64,000 nt of DNA from contig CATQHF010000005.1 of NCBI GenBank assembly GCA_958295865.1, positions 248,001 through 312,000 of the forward strand. The letters run 5' to 3'. This document shows positions 34,903 to 43,650 of this stretch, in pieces. Both the position numbers and the translations under genes were made by a program. The notes under the pieces were generated by a model that was not told where the DNA came from, did no database searches, and worked only from the letters and a program-made list of their open reading frames with translations. The stretch is from an uncultured Dehalococcoidia bacterium (GTDB lineage: Bacteria; Chloroflexota; Dehalococcoidia; Lucifugimonadales; JADFKI01). Positions within the stretch are counted from its first letter, which is position 1. Each line of letters starts with the position of its first letter.

Positions 34903-35328
34903 TCACCCTTCCTTCCGCATAGCCCGCCTGACTAGCAGCGCCATCTCAAACGGCACAACCGCGTATGAGACCGCGCCCAGTCCCGACAGCGGCGGTACGC
35001 TGCCACCGATGCCCGTTTCGATTGCGGCTTCCCGAACATCGAAGCCGAGCAGCGCGTCGAGGGCCTCCCAGGCTTCTTCGTTCGCCTCGTCCGGGTCGAT
35101 GAACTCGGCACAGCATCCGTGATAGTCATACGGCACGAACAGCATTATTCCCTCATCCTCGATAGAGGCACGGAACTCATACCGCCTGCCGTACAGCGGC
35201 TCACGCACCTCTACGGGTATCTCGACTCCTTCCTCTATCGGCTGCAGCGCGCGCAGATCCGCGGCGTCGTATAGCTCTGGTGTCATCATCCATTCCGCGG
35301 CGAAGCCGGCATCGTTCGTATTGTTCAT
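34903..35328 (-). CDS. Unknown 141-residue protein
   Basis: ATG with AAAGGAACAGG upstream. Acidic protein with ALDALLGFDVREAAIETGIG and a C-terminal VVPFEMALLVRRAMRKEG. No family recognised. Follows hairpin H2 by 26 bases. Confidence 0.65.
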   Translation of the reverse strand: MNNTNDAGFAAEWMMTPELYDAADLRALQPIEEGVEIPVEVREPLYGRRYEFRASIEDEGIMLFVPYDYHGCCAEFIDPDEANEEAWEALDALLGFDVREAAIETGIGGSVPPLSGLGAVSYAVVPFEMALLVRRAMRKEG

Positions 35329-35353
35329 ATCCTGTTCCTTTCTTCAAAAAGAA

Positions 35354-35380
35354 AGGGCAGCGGAATTATCCCGCTGCCCT
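35354..35380 (-). terminator. Leader hairpin H2
   Basis: AGGGCAGCGG / CCGCTGCCCT, perfect 10-bp stem, then TTTCTTTTT on the minus strand; 26 bases before the start at 35328. Confidence 0.7.
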
Positions 35381-35429
35381 CACAGACATTTCTCGTCCGT
35401 TCCGTTTATTCAGTTGTCTTGATATAACG

Positions 35430-37760
35430 CTACCTTCGAGCGTTCAGATACCTCAGCAGCGCTTCCTTCGATGGCGGCTCCGCGAGGTCGTCGCTGCAAA
35501 ACGCAGACTCTACGCAGTTCGGACAGCCCGCGTCGCAGTCGCACGAACTTACCATTCTGTGCATCCTGTCAACGAACACATCGGCTTTCGTCAATGCGAA
35601 GTCAACCAGCCCGATGCCACCGGCGTCCAGCTCATATATGAACGCAGCCGGTCGCTTCAGCTGCGGATGGTCTAATAGAACCGCGCCGCCGAGGTCCCGG
35701 CGGTCACACATCGCCAGCATCGCAAGAGCGCCACCGCCAATATGCCCGATAGAGTGGAGCGCCCCTATGTCGTCCTCGCTTCTCCTTTCCTGCCCGACGA
35801 ACCAGATTGCCATCGTTTCGTATTCCAATGCCGGCATTTCAACGGAGTAGTACGGCACATTGTCGTCGTAGCGGCTGTACAGGCTTCGCTCGTAGTAGCC
35901 CTGCACCTTCGTCCTGATTCTCACCGGCCCGTGCCAGAGGGGCAGGTTGCCGACGAGCAGCAACTTACCATCCTTCAGCAGTTCGACGTCAGTCTCCATG
36001 ACCGGCTGCGTGTAATTGTAGAGAGCAATTCTGCTCAGGTAGGCGACGCGAGCCTCGTCATCGAACTCATCAACCCTGTAAGGCTGCGTCCTGTGAGTGT
36101 AGATAGCGCCCGGGTACAGCTCGCGCAGCGCGTACATCCGGTTCGTCTCTTCAAGCAACTTCTCGGTGCGGCTGTCAAGCAGTCCGTACTGCTCACTGCC
36201 GCTGCTTGAGCGAATGTTCACATCGAGGCAGGGGTTACCCCTGTTTTCGGGAAGTCGCCTCTTTCTATCGGCGCACTCGACGAGACGACCCTCGCCCACT
36301 AACCTTCTCGCCGTCCGCACGAGCACGGACTCTCCGAATGTATCGAAGTCGTCCCGCGAAAGCGGCAGTTCCCACGCGGCGCACTCCAGGTGCGCGCCGA
36401 CGATGTGCTCGTTATCCAGGCTTATTCTCGCCGACTCATGAGCCGCCGAGAAGAACGCGTCCGGCGAGCGGGCGTAGAACTGATCGACCGGATTGCTCCG
36501 TAGCAGCATAAGGGACATGCTGCGCCCTCCGCTTCGCCCACTGCGCCCCGCTTGCTGCCAGCTCGACGCTATTGTCCCCGGGTAGCCCGCGAGCACCGTT
36601 GCGTCTATGCCGCCTATGTCGATTCCCAGCTCCAGCGCATTGGTGCTCACAACGCCGAGCAGTTCACCGCTTCGCAGTTTGCTTTCGGTCTCTCTACGAT
36701 ACTCGGGTAGATAGCCTGCCCTGTACGACTGGATCTTGTCCGCCAGGTCTCGGCGTGGACGCGCGTAACGCCGCCGTCGTCTGCCACCCGTGCCGGACAG
36801 CATTTCCTGAGTGTACTGCGTGATGCGTTCCGCGCCGGCGCGGCTCTGCGCGAAAGTCAGCGTCTTGACGCCCTTACGCATTAGTTCGGCGGTGATGTGA
36901 GCGGCGCGCATGTTGATGCCCTTTGCCTCTCCGTCAGCCTCATCCGCGCTGTCGCTGTCGAGCAGGACAAACATCCTTCCGCCCGAAGGCGAGCCGTCGA
37001 AGTCTATGACCTCGAACGGCAATCCCACTAACCGCGTGGCGTGTTCATCCGCGTTAGCAATGGTCGCCGAGCAGAGAGTGAACTGCGGAGAAGCGCCGAG
37101 ACTGCGAGTGAGGCGGCGCAATCGGCGGACTATCATCGCCACATGCGACCCTAGGACGCCCCGGTAGTAGTGAGCCTCGTCTATGACCACATACGAAAGG
37201 TTGCTGAGAAACGCTTGCCAATACCTGTGATGCGGCAGGGTGGATTGCTGAAGCATGTCCGGGTTCGTGATTATCACTTGGCTTCGGGCGCGTATCTCGC
37301 GTCTGGCAGCCTGTGGCGTGTCACCGTCGTAGGCGTCGCATCTGATTCCCATGTCCCCGGCGCGTATCAATTCGTTCAGCGCGCTCTCCTGGTCGTGTCC
37401 CAGCGCCTTGGTCGGGAACAGGTAAAGGGCGCGCGCCTCCGGCTTCTCCAGCAGCCTCTCAAGCACCGGGACATTGTAGCAGGCGCTTTTGCCCGACGCC
37501 GTGCTGGTGGATATAACGACATTCCGTCCGGCGCGCGCAGCGTCAATCGCAGCCGCCTGGTGCGAGTAAGTCTTGCTTATTCCCTTGGCGGCCAGCGCCC
37601 TCTTCACCTGCGAATGCAGTGGATGCCCTGTATCTCGATATTCAGCTTCGCGCGGCTTCAGGTATTCGACATGCCCGACGAGACGCCCGCGAGAGCGCCT
37701 GATGTCGTTTTGGAGTCCCCTTACGAATTCTTCGACCGCCGAAGGGGTTGTTCTATCCAT
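35430..37760 (-). CDS. DEAD/DEAH helicase with C-terminal Zn-binding domain (MrfA/YprA-like)
   Basis: 776 residues from ATG 37760, eight bases after GGAGG (a longer frame begins 13 codons earlier). Walker A STSTASGKS, motif II VVIDEAHYY, motif III CSATIAN, and QAGRSGRSGG (motif VI). The C-terminal domain ends SSCDCDAGCPNCVESAFC, the four-Cys cluster of MrfA-type (DUF1998) helicases that repair mitomycin-type damage. Starts four bases after the SLOG gene stop, so the two form an operon. Confidence 0.92.
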   Translation of the reverse strand: MDRTTPSAVEEFVRGLQNDIRRSRGRLVGHVEYLKPREAEYRDTGHPLHSQVKRALAAKGISKTYSHQAAAIDAARAGRNVVISTSTASGKSACYNVPVLERLLEKPEARALYLFPTKALGHDQESALNELIRAGDMGIRCDAYDGDTPQAARREIRARSQVIITNPDMLQQSTLPHHRYWQAFLSNLSYVVIDEAHYYRGVLGSHVAMIVRRLRRLTRSLGASPQFTLCSATIANADEHATRLVGLPFEVIDFDGSPSGGRMFVLLDSDSADEADGEAKGINMRAAHITAELMRKGVKTLTFAQSRAGAERITQYTQEMLSGTGGRRRRRYARPRRDLADKIQSYRAGYLPEYRRETESKLRSGELLGVVSTNALELGIDIGGIDATVLAGYPGTIASSWQQAGRSGRSGGRSMSLMLLRSNPVDQFYARSPDAFFSAAHESARISLDNEHIVGAHLECAAWELPLSRDDFDTFGESVLVRTARRLVGEGRLVECADRKRRLPENRGNPCLDVNIRSSSGSEQYGLLDSRTEKLLEETNRMYALRELYPGAIYTHRTQPYRVDEFDDEARVAYLSRIALYNYTQPVMETDVELLKDGKLLLVGNLPLWHGPVRIRTKVQGYYERSLYSRYDDNVPYYSVEMPALEYETMAIWFVGQERRSEDDIGALHSIGHIGGGALAMLAMCDRRDLGGAVLLDHPQLKRPAAFIYELDAGGIGLVDFALTKADVFVDRMHRMVSSCDCDAGCPNCVESAFCSDDLAEPPSKEALLRYLNARR

Positions 37761-37764
37761 CTTT

Positions 37765-38217
37765 CTAACCTCCGATTTCATTATAGTCGCGTATTTCATA
37801 AACCGTAATTCCCGCCTTCATCGCCTCGCAGACCATGTGAGCCGTCCCCGGCCCACCGGAGAACGCCACAACGATATCCGGCTTATGGCTCAGCATCTCC
37901 AGATTGCGGATATAGCCCGCTCGCCATCCGTGCCTACCCCAGTCGGCGGGACAAGGCAACTGCGGGATGCCCTTCTTGTTGGCGAACACCGCCGCCAACG
38001 AATCCGCGCCACGAGCTGCGCCATGAATGATTATGTCGATGTTGAAAGCGCCAAGCGCGGCATCCAGCAGCGCGCCTTCCTCAAAGTCGCGTCCACCGCA
38101 TACCAAAACCCGCAGCTGCGGCGTTTCCGCAGGAGATGACAGCCTCCCGTCGGCGTAGAAACGCACATCGTCGTATCCAATTGCTACCTCGATTCGCTTC
38201 TTCATCCTGTTCGACAT
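37765..38217 (-). CDS. SLOG-domain protein (DUF2493/YspA-like)
   Basis: 150 residues. LRVLVCGGRDFEEGALLD, IIIHGAARGADSLAA and DIVVAFSGGPGTAHMV are the three SLOG signature stretches (nucleotide-binding Rossmann-like fold). SLOG proteins bind nucleotide-derived ligands and occur beside defence and repair genes. Coupled to the MrfA-like helicase. Confidence 0.85.
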   Translation of the reverse strand: MSNRMKKRIEVAIGYDDVRFYADGRLSSPAETPQLRVLVCGGRDFEEGALLDAALGAFNIDIIIHGAARGADSLAAVFANKKGIPQLPCPADWGRHGWRAGYIRNLEMLSHKPDIVVAFSGGPGTAHMVCEAMKAGITVYEIRDYNEIGG

Positions 38218-38226
38218 CCCTCCTGT

Positions 38227-38565
38227 CTAAAAGAACCTTCCTTGTCTGACCGCTTCCGCCTTCAACCGGCGTTTCCTTCCGCTCACCGCCACCTTGTATA
38301 GTCGGCTCCGCCGGCGCTCCCGCTTTAGCCTTCGCAGTTCGTCCATTGTGTACGCCGCTCCTGGGCAGGTGGGCGTTTCTTGAAGTCGCCTCAAGTTCTT
38401 GTCCTTCAGGACGCGATTGAGGTATCGCTGCTTCGGGTCGGCGTACCACGCGGCGGAACCCGCCACCGGCACGATGGCTACCTCACCGCATCCGTCCGAC
38501 TGACATCCGTACACGCGCCTGCCCCCACCTACTTGCTCGACTTCCCATCGATGTTCTTGTTTCAT
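38227..38565 (-). CDS. Basic zinc-finger-like protein
   Basis: 112 residues from ATG 38565 (GGAGG nine bases upstream); the longer frame would run through hairpin H3. CQSDGC and a later Cys-Pro suggest a zinc site; the C-terminus is very basic (LRRLKRERRRSRLYK). Possibly nucleic-acid binding. Ten bases before the SLOG gene. Confidence 0.65.
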   Translation of the reverse strand: MKQEHRWEVEQVGGGRRVYGCQSDGCGEVAIVPVAGSAAWYADPKQRYLNRVLKDKNLRRLQETPTCPGAAYTMDELRRLKRERRRSRLYKVAVSGRKRRLKAEAVRQGRFF

Positions 38566-38614
38566 ACTCTTAGCCGCCTCCGGTTCACTACTCCCGCGTT
38601 CGGGCAAAAGAAAA

Positions 38615-38644
38615 GTCCCTGCCGGCATATTGCCTAGCAGGGAC
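38615..38644 (-). terminator. Leader hairpin H3
   Basis: GTCCCTGC / GCAGGGAC with an inner GGCA/TGCC, then TTTTCTTTTG on the minus strand; 50 bases before 38565. Confidence 0.7.
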
Positions 38645-38689
38645 TCTCTGTTCATGCGTCATATTCAGTTGTGTGGGGCGTTACATCAG

Positions 38690-39157
38690 TCAGTCGCCTA
38701 TCGACTCACCAACCTGCCCTTCCCGTTCAGAGCGTTCTCGTTCCGCAACGACCGGGGTGTATCTGTATCCGTGTATGAGCACATCAAGACTGCCCTGTAC
38801 CCTGTCCACCTTGCCTTCCAAGCTACGATGGCGTCCATCCTGACGGGCGAAGCGTTCGTCCTGACGGTCTTCCTGGCGGTCGAGGCGTTCGTTGAAGCGC
38901 TCTTCCATCTTGTCGAAGCGTTCGTCCATCCTGTCAAGCCGCTCGCCATGGGCTTTAAGATCGGTCTGCACTCCAACGAGCGCGCTTTCGACATTATTCA
39001 GCCGTTCGCTGTTAGTGTTCACTTCCTTCTTCAACTCCGACAGGTCAGCCCGCAGCCTTCTGTCCAGCCACCACATTGCACCCAGCGTAGTGCCCAGCGT
39101 AGTGACAATCACACCGATAAAGCCGATTATCATTATCACGGCGGTCGCGTCAAGCAT
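38690..39157 (-). CDS. Membrane-anchored coiled-coil protein
   Basis: 155 residues: one N-terminal transmembrane helix (5-30), then ~90 residues of heptad-rich coiled coil (ERLDRMDERFDKMEERF). Topology like small phage- and plasmid-encoded anchors. Function unknown. Confidence 0.7.
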   Translation of the reverse strand: MLDATAVIMIIGFIGVIVTTLGTTLGAMWWLDRRLRADLSELKKEVNTNSERLNNVESALVGVQTDLKAHGERLDRMDERFDKMEERFNERLDRQEDRQDERFARQDGRHRSLEGKVDRVQGSLDVLIHGYRYTPVVAERERSEREGQVGESIGD

Positions 39158-39184
39158 TGCATTCTCCTTATGCCAATATATTAG

Positions 39185-39212
39185 CGGCGGCTGCCCCGAT
39201 TGACAACCGCCG
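39185..39212 (-). repeat. Leader hairpin H4
   Basis: CGGCGGTTG / CAGCCGCCG on the minus strand, 9 bp with one U-G pair, no U-tract; 28 bases before 39157. Confidence 0.5.
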
Positions 39213-39229
39213 AGCCACTTTCGCTTAGC

Positions 39230-39436
39230 CTAACTTCGTGTGAGCACGGGAGCGTCTGCAGCGCCGTCCCTCATTACCCAGTCCGCCATAGATGCCCCTC
39301 CGCGCTCCGCCCTCGTAAGCCATATCCACTTTTCCGCGTCCTCCACACTCTCGCATTCAGGCGACACGTCGAATTTGCCGCTACGCAGCTCCACGACACC
39401 GTGCCAATGCTTGGTGTTTCCCAATGGTCTGGTCAT
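39230..39436 (-). CDS. Unknown 68-residue protein
   Basis: ATG behind GAGGAAGG. Contains HWHGVVELRSGKFDVSPECE and ADWVMRDGAADAP. No family recognised; lies 23 bases after ligA. Confidence 0.6.
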   Translation of the reverse strand: MTRPLGNTKHWHGVVELRSGKFDVSPECESVEDAEKWIWLTRAERGGASMADWVMRDGAADAPVLTRS

Positions 39437-39459
39437 AGCCTTCCTCTATTCTGCACTCT

Positions 39460-41448
39460 TTATCCGTAGATAGCCTCGAATTCCGCTTCCGAGACTACCC
39501 TTATCCCTAGTTTCTCGGCCTTCGCCAGCTTGGATCCCGCCCTAGCGCCGACTACCAGTAGATCCGTAGCCTTCGTGACCGAACTCTGAGCCTTGCCGCC
39601 CAGCTCCTCTATTCGCGCGTTGATGCCTTGCCGCGAGTACCCCGCGAGCTTGCCCGTAGCGCAGACATTCATGCCGACAAGGGGCAGAACCGTACTTTCC
39701 TGCGCGACTGGAACCACCATCGTCGGTTCTTTCATATTCACCCCAAGGTTTTTCAGCATCTCGATCTGCTGCCGGTTGTTCGGGTTTGCGAAGTAATCGC
39801 AGAAAGACCGCGCCATTGTCGGTCCGAAGCCCTTGACGTCGCGTATCTCCTCGTAAGTAGCATCGAGAAGCGCATCCATGTCGCCGAAGCGTTCCGCCAG
39901 ATTGACGGACGCCGACCGGCCGACCTCGCGGATGCCAAGTGACGCTAGAAGGCGACTGAGGGGGCGCTTCTTCGACCCCGCAATCTCCTGAATGAGATTC
40001 TCCGTCTTTTTCGCCTGAAAGCCGTTCAGCGAACTCACGCCCTCAGCCCTAAGCCGATAGAGGTCGGCTATCTGTTTTACCAGCCCTTGGCTTATCAGTT
40101 GCTCGATCTGCTTCGGACCAACGCCCTGGATGTTCATGTAGTCCCGCCCGACGAAATGTTCGAGCGCGCGCTGGATTTGGCCCGGGCAGAGTGTTCTGTT
40201 TGGGCAGTAGATGCGAGCCTCGTTCTTCGCTCGCGTGAGGGCAGCGCCGCAAGCCGGGCACTCGGCAGGGAAGGCTATGTGGCGTTCGTCGCCTGTCCGT
40301 TCCTCTACGTAGACCGTATCGACGGCGGGTATGACGTCGCCTGCGCGCTTGACGAGGATGCTGTCGCCCACCCGCAGGTCTAGCCGCTCGATGATGTCCC
40401 GATTGTGCAGCGTGAGCCGGGACACCGTTACATCGCCGATCACCACGGGCTTGACAACGCCAACGGGTGTGACAGCGCCCGTTCTGCCCACAGTGAAGAA
40501 AACTTCAAGCAGTCTTGTGCGTTCCGCTTTCGGGGCAAACTTGCAGGCGAATGCCCAGTTGGGCGCTGATGTTCCCGCCCCAAGTATCTCCCGCTGCGCG
40601 AGGCTGTCCAGTTTCACGACCACGCCATCGCAGTCGTAGTCAACTCTGGCGCTCATTGCAGACAATTTCTCGAAAGCCCTGTCAATATCGCCCTCGGTCC
40701 TCAGTCCCACGATCGAGCGCTCTATCACGCGAAAGCCAAGCTCACACAGCCATTCCATCACATCAGAATGTCGCTCCAAGCCCCTGGGACGGTCGGAACT
40801 GAGCAGCCCGTATGCGAAGAACCTGATGCCTCGCTTCCGCGTCTCTTCAGGGTCCGAGTGTCGTAGCCCGCCGGCTACGGTGTTGCGCGGACTCGCGTAC
40901 CTCTCCTCACCGGCATCCTGCCGTTCTGCGTTGAGCAGCGTGAAATGGGAGTTGGGCATGTAAGCTTCACCCACGACGGAGATGCGCCCCGGCACCGCTT
41001 GGCGCAACTGCTTGGGCACGTCTACCATCATCTTTGCGCTAGACAGGACATTCTCGCCCACGACCCCGTTGCCGCGAGTGGCCGCGCTCACGAGCTGCCC
41101 GTTGAGATACTCCAATCGCAGCGCCATCCCGTCTATCTTAAGTTCCGCAACGCCCTCTGCCTTTGGCGCTTGCCGCACTATGGCATGCCAGGCTTCCGCT
41201 CGCTGCGCCTCATTGAAGGCGTTGTTGAGACTGAGCATCAGCGCCGGATGCGCCACCTTCGGGTTCCCCGCGCCAACGGGACTCCCAACAGTTGGGGGCG
41301 CGACCGGTTGTGCGCTCGCTCCACCGTCAAGCATGTGCAGCTCAAGCACCATCGCGTCATAAGCCTCGTCCGAGATCAGCGGAGTGCCCTTGTCGTATAG
41401 CGCCGAATGCAGCTTGATGCTCATCGTCAGTTTTTGTTTTTTCGTCAT
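39460..41448 (-). CDS. ligA: NAD-dependent DNA ligase
   Basis: 662 residues with every LigA domain: a short Ia domain (LISDEAYDAMVLEL), adenylation motif AELKIDG (Lys104), OB fold, four-Cys zinc finger (CPACGAAL ... CPNRTLC), helix-hairpin-helix array and a C-terminal BRCT (LVVGARAGSKLAKAEKLGI). Seals nicks with NAD. The N-terminus is trimmed relative to chromosomal ligases, and its company of element genes suggests an element-borne copy. Confidence 0.94.
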   Translation of the reverse strand: MTKKQKLTMSIKLHSALYDKGTPLISDEAYDAMVLELHMLDGGASAQPVAPPTVGSPVGAGNPKVAHPALMLSLNNAFNEAQRAEAWHAIVRQAPKAEGVAELKIDGMALRLEYLNGQLVSAATRGNGVVGENVLSSAKMMVDVPKQLRQAVPGRISVVGEAYMPNSHFTLLNAERQDAGEERYASPRNTVAGGLRHSDPEETRKRGIRFFAYGLLSSDRPRGLERHSDVMEWLCELGFRVIERSIVGLRTEGDIDRAFEKLSAMSARVDYDCDGVVVKLDSLAQREILGAGTSAPNWAFACKFAPKAERTRLLEVFFTVGRTGAVTPVGVVKPVVIGDVTVSRLTLHNRDIIERLDLRVGDSILVKRAGDVIPAVDTVYVEERTGDERHIAFPAECPACGAALTRAKNEARIYCPNRTLCPGQIQRALEHFVGRDYMNIQGVGPKQIEQLISQGLVKQIADLYRLRAEGVSSLNGFQAKKTENLIQEIAGSKKRPLSRLLASLGIREVGRSASVNLAERFGDMDALLDATYEEIRDVKGFGPTMARSFCDYFANPNNRQQIEMLKNLGVNMKEPTMVVPVAQESTVLPLVGMNVCATGKLAGYSRQGINARIEELGGKAQSSVTKATDLLVVGARAGSKLAKAEKLGIRVVSEAEFEAIYG

Positions 41449-41478
41449 GTTCCTTATCTCCTGATTCCATAAATGAAG

Positions 41479-41508
41479 AGAGGGCAGCGGTATGAACCAC
41501 TGCCCTCT
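41479..41508 (-). terminator. Leader hairpin H5 (before ligA)
   Basis: AGAGGGCAGTGG / CCGCTGCCCTCT on the minus strand, 12 bp with one U-G; tail CTTCATTTAT; 30 bases before 41448. Confidence 0.6.
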
Positions 41509-41548
41509 ATCGAAAATCTATTCAATTGTAGTCGGCTGCCGTTGCAAC

Positions 41549-41986
41549 CTAGTCTCTGGGTATCCGCTCAATGAACCAAGAAAGACCTCGGCCGAGGCCC
41601 TTGGCATGTGCCCAGCCCTCGAAGAGTTGCTCAGCTCGTTCGTAAACCGGCCCTATGTCTCGCCTGTCCCCCCGCCCCGATTTCCAGGAGTTGGTCACCC
41701 CCAAGTTGCCAAGAAGAACTACACGGTCTTCGCCGAGCCCCGACCGAATAGCGTAGACGTCGCCCGTCTCGTCAACAACCGACACCCGAATGCGGCTATT
41801 GCGCGCGGCTCTCAGCATCAGTAGGTCTTGCCCCGCGAACCTGGTCCGTTCCACATCAATCTCGTCGGTTGTTCCTCCGGAGAAGATCCCGCAGTCGTCC
41901 CAGTGCCACACACCGAAATCGCACTCTCCCGAATACCGTCCGCCGCGATCATCGTAGAACTCATCGATAGTAGCGTAGTGTTTCAT
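41549..41986 (-). CDS. Unknown 145-residue protein
   Basis: ATG 41986 chosen for GAGGTGAGG directly upstream. Trp/Asp-rich N-terminal half (GVWHWDDCGIFSGG). No family recognised. Overlaps nothing; follows the TSCPD gene by 10 bases. Confidence 0.6.
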   Translation of the reverse strand: MKHYATIDEFYDDRGGRYSGECDFGVWHWDDCGIFSGGTTDEIDVERTRFAGQDLLMLRAARNSRIRVSVVDETGDVYAIRSGLGEDRVVLLGNLGVTNSWKSGRGDRRDIGPVYERAEQLFEGWAHAKGLGRGLSWFIERIPRD

Positions 41987-41996
41987 CGCCTCACCT

Positions 41997-42575
41997 CTAC
42001 TCACACTTGCTGAAGTTGCAGTCCAGGCAGGTCAGACAACCCTCCTGGAATATCGCCCTGCCTCCGCATGCGTGGCACTTATCGCCCACATAGGCGGTGG
42101 AAGGGCGGCTACGGGTTGGCTCGTGTAACGGTGTCGGCTCCCTTGCCGGCCGTTCATCGGAAATCACGCCGAGGCTGCTGTCGTAGTGTCCTTCGATCAC
42201 GCGGCGCAGCACCTTCGCCACGCCATCCTCAGCAGAGCGGATGAGCTCGCCGTTGTCCCATACAGGCTCCGAGGTGATTCCCTCAAGGCTGTCGATGAGC
42301 CCTTCGGGATTCGCCCCCACTTGCAGCGCATACGAGATAACCCTGCCGAGGCCGGTCAGATGAGCATGCTCCGTCTCTCCCATTTTCCCGATGCGGATGA
42401 ACACCTCCATAGGGCGGCGATGCTCGCCCACCGAGACGGTAACGTACATCGTGCCTCCGGCCGTCTGCACCTTCTCGGTTATGCTGACAAGGACACTGGG
42501 ACGCGTCCACTCCTTGCTGAAGAGCATCTCATTCTCCTCGATACCGTAGTAATGGGTCTCCCTTTGTGCGACCAT
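41997..42575 (-). CDS. Stand-alone TSCPD domain protein (NrdJ C-terminal like)
   Basis: 192 residues from ATG 42575 (AAAGGAG upstream). TSCPD pattern: GTMYVTVSVGEHRRPMEVFI, then GLGRVISYALQVGANPEGLI and SLEGITSEPVWDNG. It ends with a zinc ribbon CHACGG ... CLTCLDCNFSKC exactly as at the end of B12-dependent ribonucleotide reductase. The catalytic reductase domain is absent, so it may be a separate subunit or a regulator of host NrdJ. Confidence 0.85.
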   Translation of the reverse strand: MVAQRETHYYGIEENEMLFSKEWTRPSVLVSITEKVQTAGGTMYVTVSVGEHRRPMEVFIRIGKMGETEHAHLTGLGRVISYALQVGANPEGLIDSLEGITSEPVWDNGELIRSAEDGVAKVLRRVIEGHYDSSLGVISDERPAREPTPLHEPTRSRPSTAYVGDKCHACGGRAIFQEGCLTCLDCNFSKCE

Positions 42576-42590
42576 CTTTTCTCCTTTCAA

Positions 42591-43166
42591 TTATATTCTG
42601 CCGTTCAGCTTCGGGAGCATCTTTGCCCGCCTCATGCTGAAAGCTCGGTCGTTGTGGGTGATGATGTGGTCAAGCACCTCGATGTCGAGGATCTTGCCCT
42701 TCTTGCAGATGTCCTTCATCGTGCGCCTGTCGAGTGGGCTGGGCTGTATGTTTCCGGTCGGATGGTTGTGGAACATCACGATATAGGCAGCGCCGGTGAT
42801 CAGGGCGTCACGGAAGACGTCCTTCACCTCCAGCTTCTGAATGCCGTCCACGGTTCCTTGATAGACCATTCGCTTCGCCAAGACTTCAGAGAACCGGCTC
42901 AGCGCCACAATGTGAAGCTGTTCCTGTCCCAGCCCGTAGAGTTCCTCTCGCACCAGCTCGAACAGTTTCTCAGGCTCCCGCGCAATTATGGGCGCGTTGG
43001 GCTGACCTGTTGCCCTACCACTGTTGTCGTATCCCAGTAGAGACAGCGCCTCCAGGATGTCTGCGTTGTCCCGATGCTGGCTCTGCCGCAGCATCCTTCT
43101 CAGCGGCACGGCTACGGCCGCAGGGTTTATCTCCGAATTCTTCATTCGCTTATCAATCCCTATCAC
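42591..43166 (-). CDS. radC: RadC-like JAB/MPN protein
   Basis: 191 residues from GTG 43166 (GGAGG ten bases upstream). C-terminal JAB domain with VMFHNHPTGNIQPSPLD (HxH and the Asp), preceded by a helix-hairpin-helix-like N-terminus shorter than in chromosomal RadC. Family is common on phages and plasmids; role in DNA metabolism is unsettled. Confidence 0.9.
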   Translation of the reverse strand: MIGIDKRMKNSEINPAAVAVPLRRMLRQSQHRDNADILEALSLLGYDNSGRATGQPNAPIIAREPEKLFELVREELYGLGQEQLHIVALSRFSEVLAKRMVYQGTVDGIQKLEVKDVFRDALITGAAYIVMFHNHPTGNIQPSPLDRRTMKDICKKGKILDIEVLDHIITHNDRAFSMRRAKMLPKLNGRI

Positions 43167-43181
43167 TGTCTTCAGACCTCC

Positions 43182-43544
43182 TTATCTTGCTGCTCTCCTG
43201 ATTCTTCGCCTTCGTTTTCTCCGTCTCTCACCTTGCCCGGTTAGCGCTTGCTCCGCCGTCAGTCCGAACGCTTCGCCCCAGGTGTACGCATCCTCGCTGA
43301 TCCTTTCCTTGCTCATAGGCTCGCGGCGTAGCGTCGGAGCCTTCGATGCCGCCAGATGGTTCTGATAGCGGCTTTGCCGGTAGCAGTCGCGGTCTATGTG
43401 GTAGTTGCGGATATTGGACGCAACCGGAACCCCACGCGGCTGATACGCAAAGTCCACGTCCACAGTTGCCGTCTGCACCTTCGGAGCGCCTGGCTGTATC
43501 GGCTCTTTGCACCAGTCGCAGATGCTCAATGTTCTGCCAGTCAT
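43182..43544 (-). CDS. Small CxxC zinc-finger protein
   Basis: 120 residues from ATG 43544 (GGGAGAAG upstream); upstream codons run through hairpin H6. CDWCKEPIQPG and a later HIDRDCYRQ give a probable C-C-H-C zinc site of the HNH/treble-clef-like kind; C-terminus is strongly basic (RRRKRRRRIRR). Confidence 0.65.
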   Translation of the reverse strand: MTGRTLSICDWCKEPIQPGAPKVQTATVDVDFAYQPRGVPVASNIRNYHIDRDCYRQSRYQNHLAASKAPTLRREPMSKERISEDAYTWGEAFGLTAEQALTGQGERRRKRRRRIRRAAR

Positions 43545-43565
43545 ATTTCTTCTCCCAAAATGAAA

Positions 43566-43597
43566 GCCCCCGCGGGGATTGGCATCCCGACGGGGGC
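43566..43597 (-). terminator. Leader hairpin H6
   Basis: GCCCCCG / CGGGGGC plus inner pairs; minus-strand tail TTTCATTTTGG; 22 bases before 43544. Confidence 0.65.
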
Positions 43598-43650
43598 ATA
43601 TACTCTGTTCCAAATGCCGGTAGGCGCGGAAGCGTCCGCCGGCATGCTTT

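Noticed and set aside
42186-43040. 284-codon plus-strand frame
   Set aside because: Antisense to the TSCPD and RadC genes, both with diagnostic motifs.
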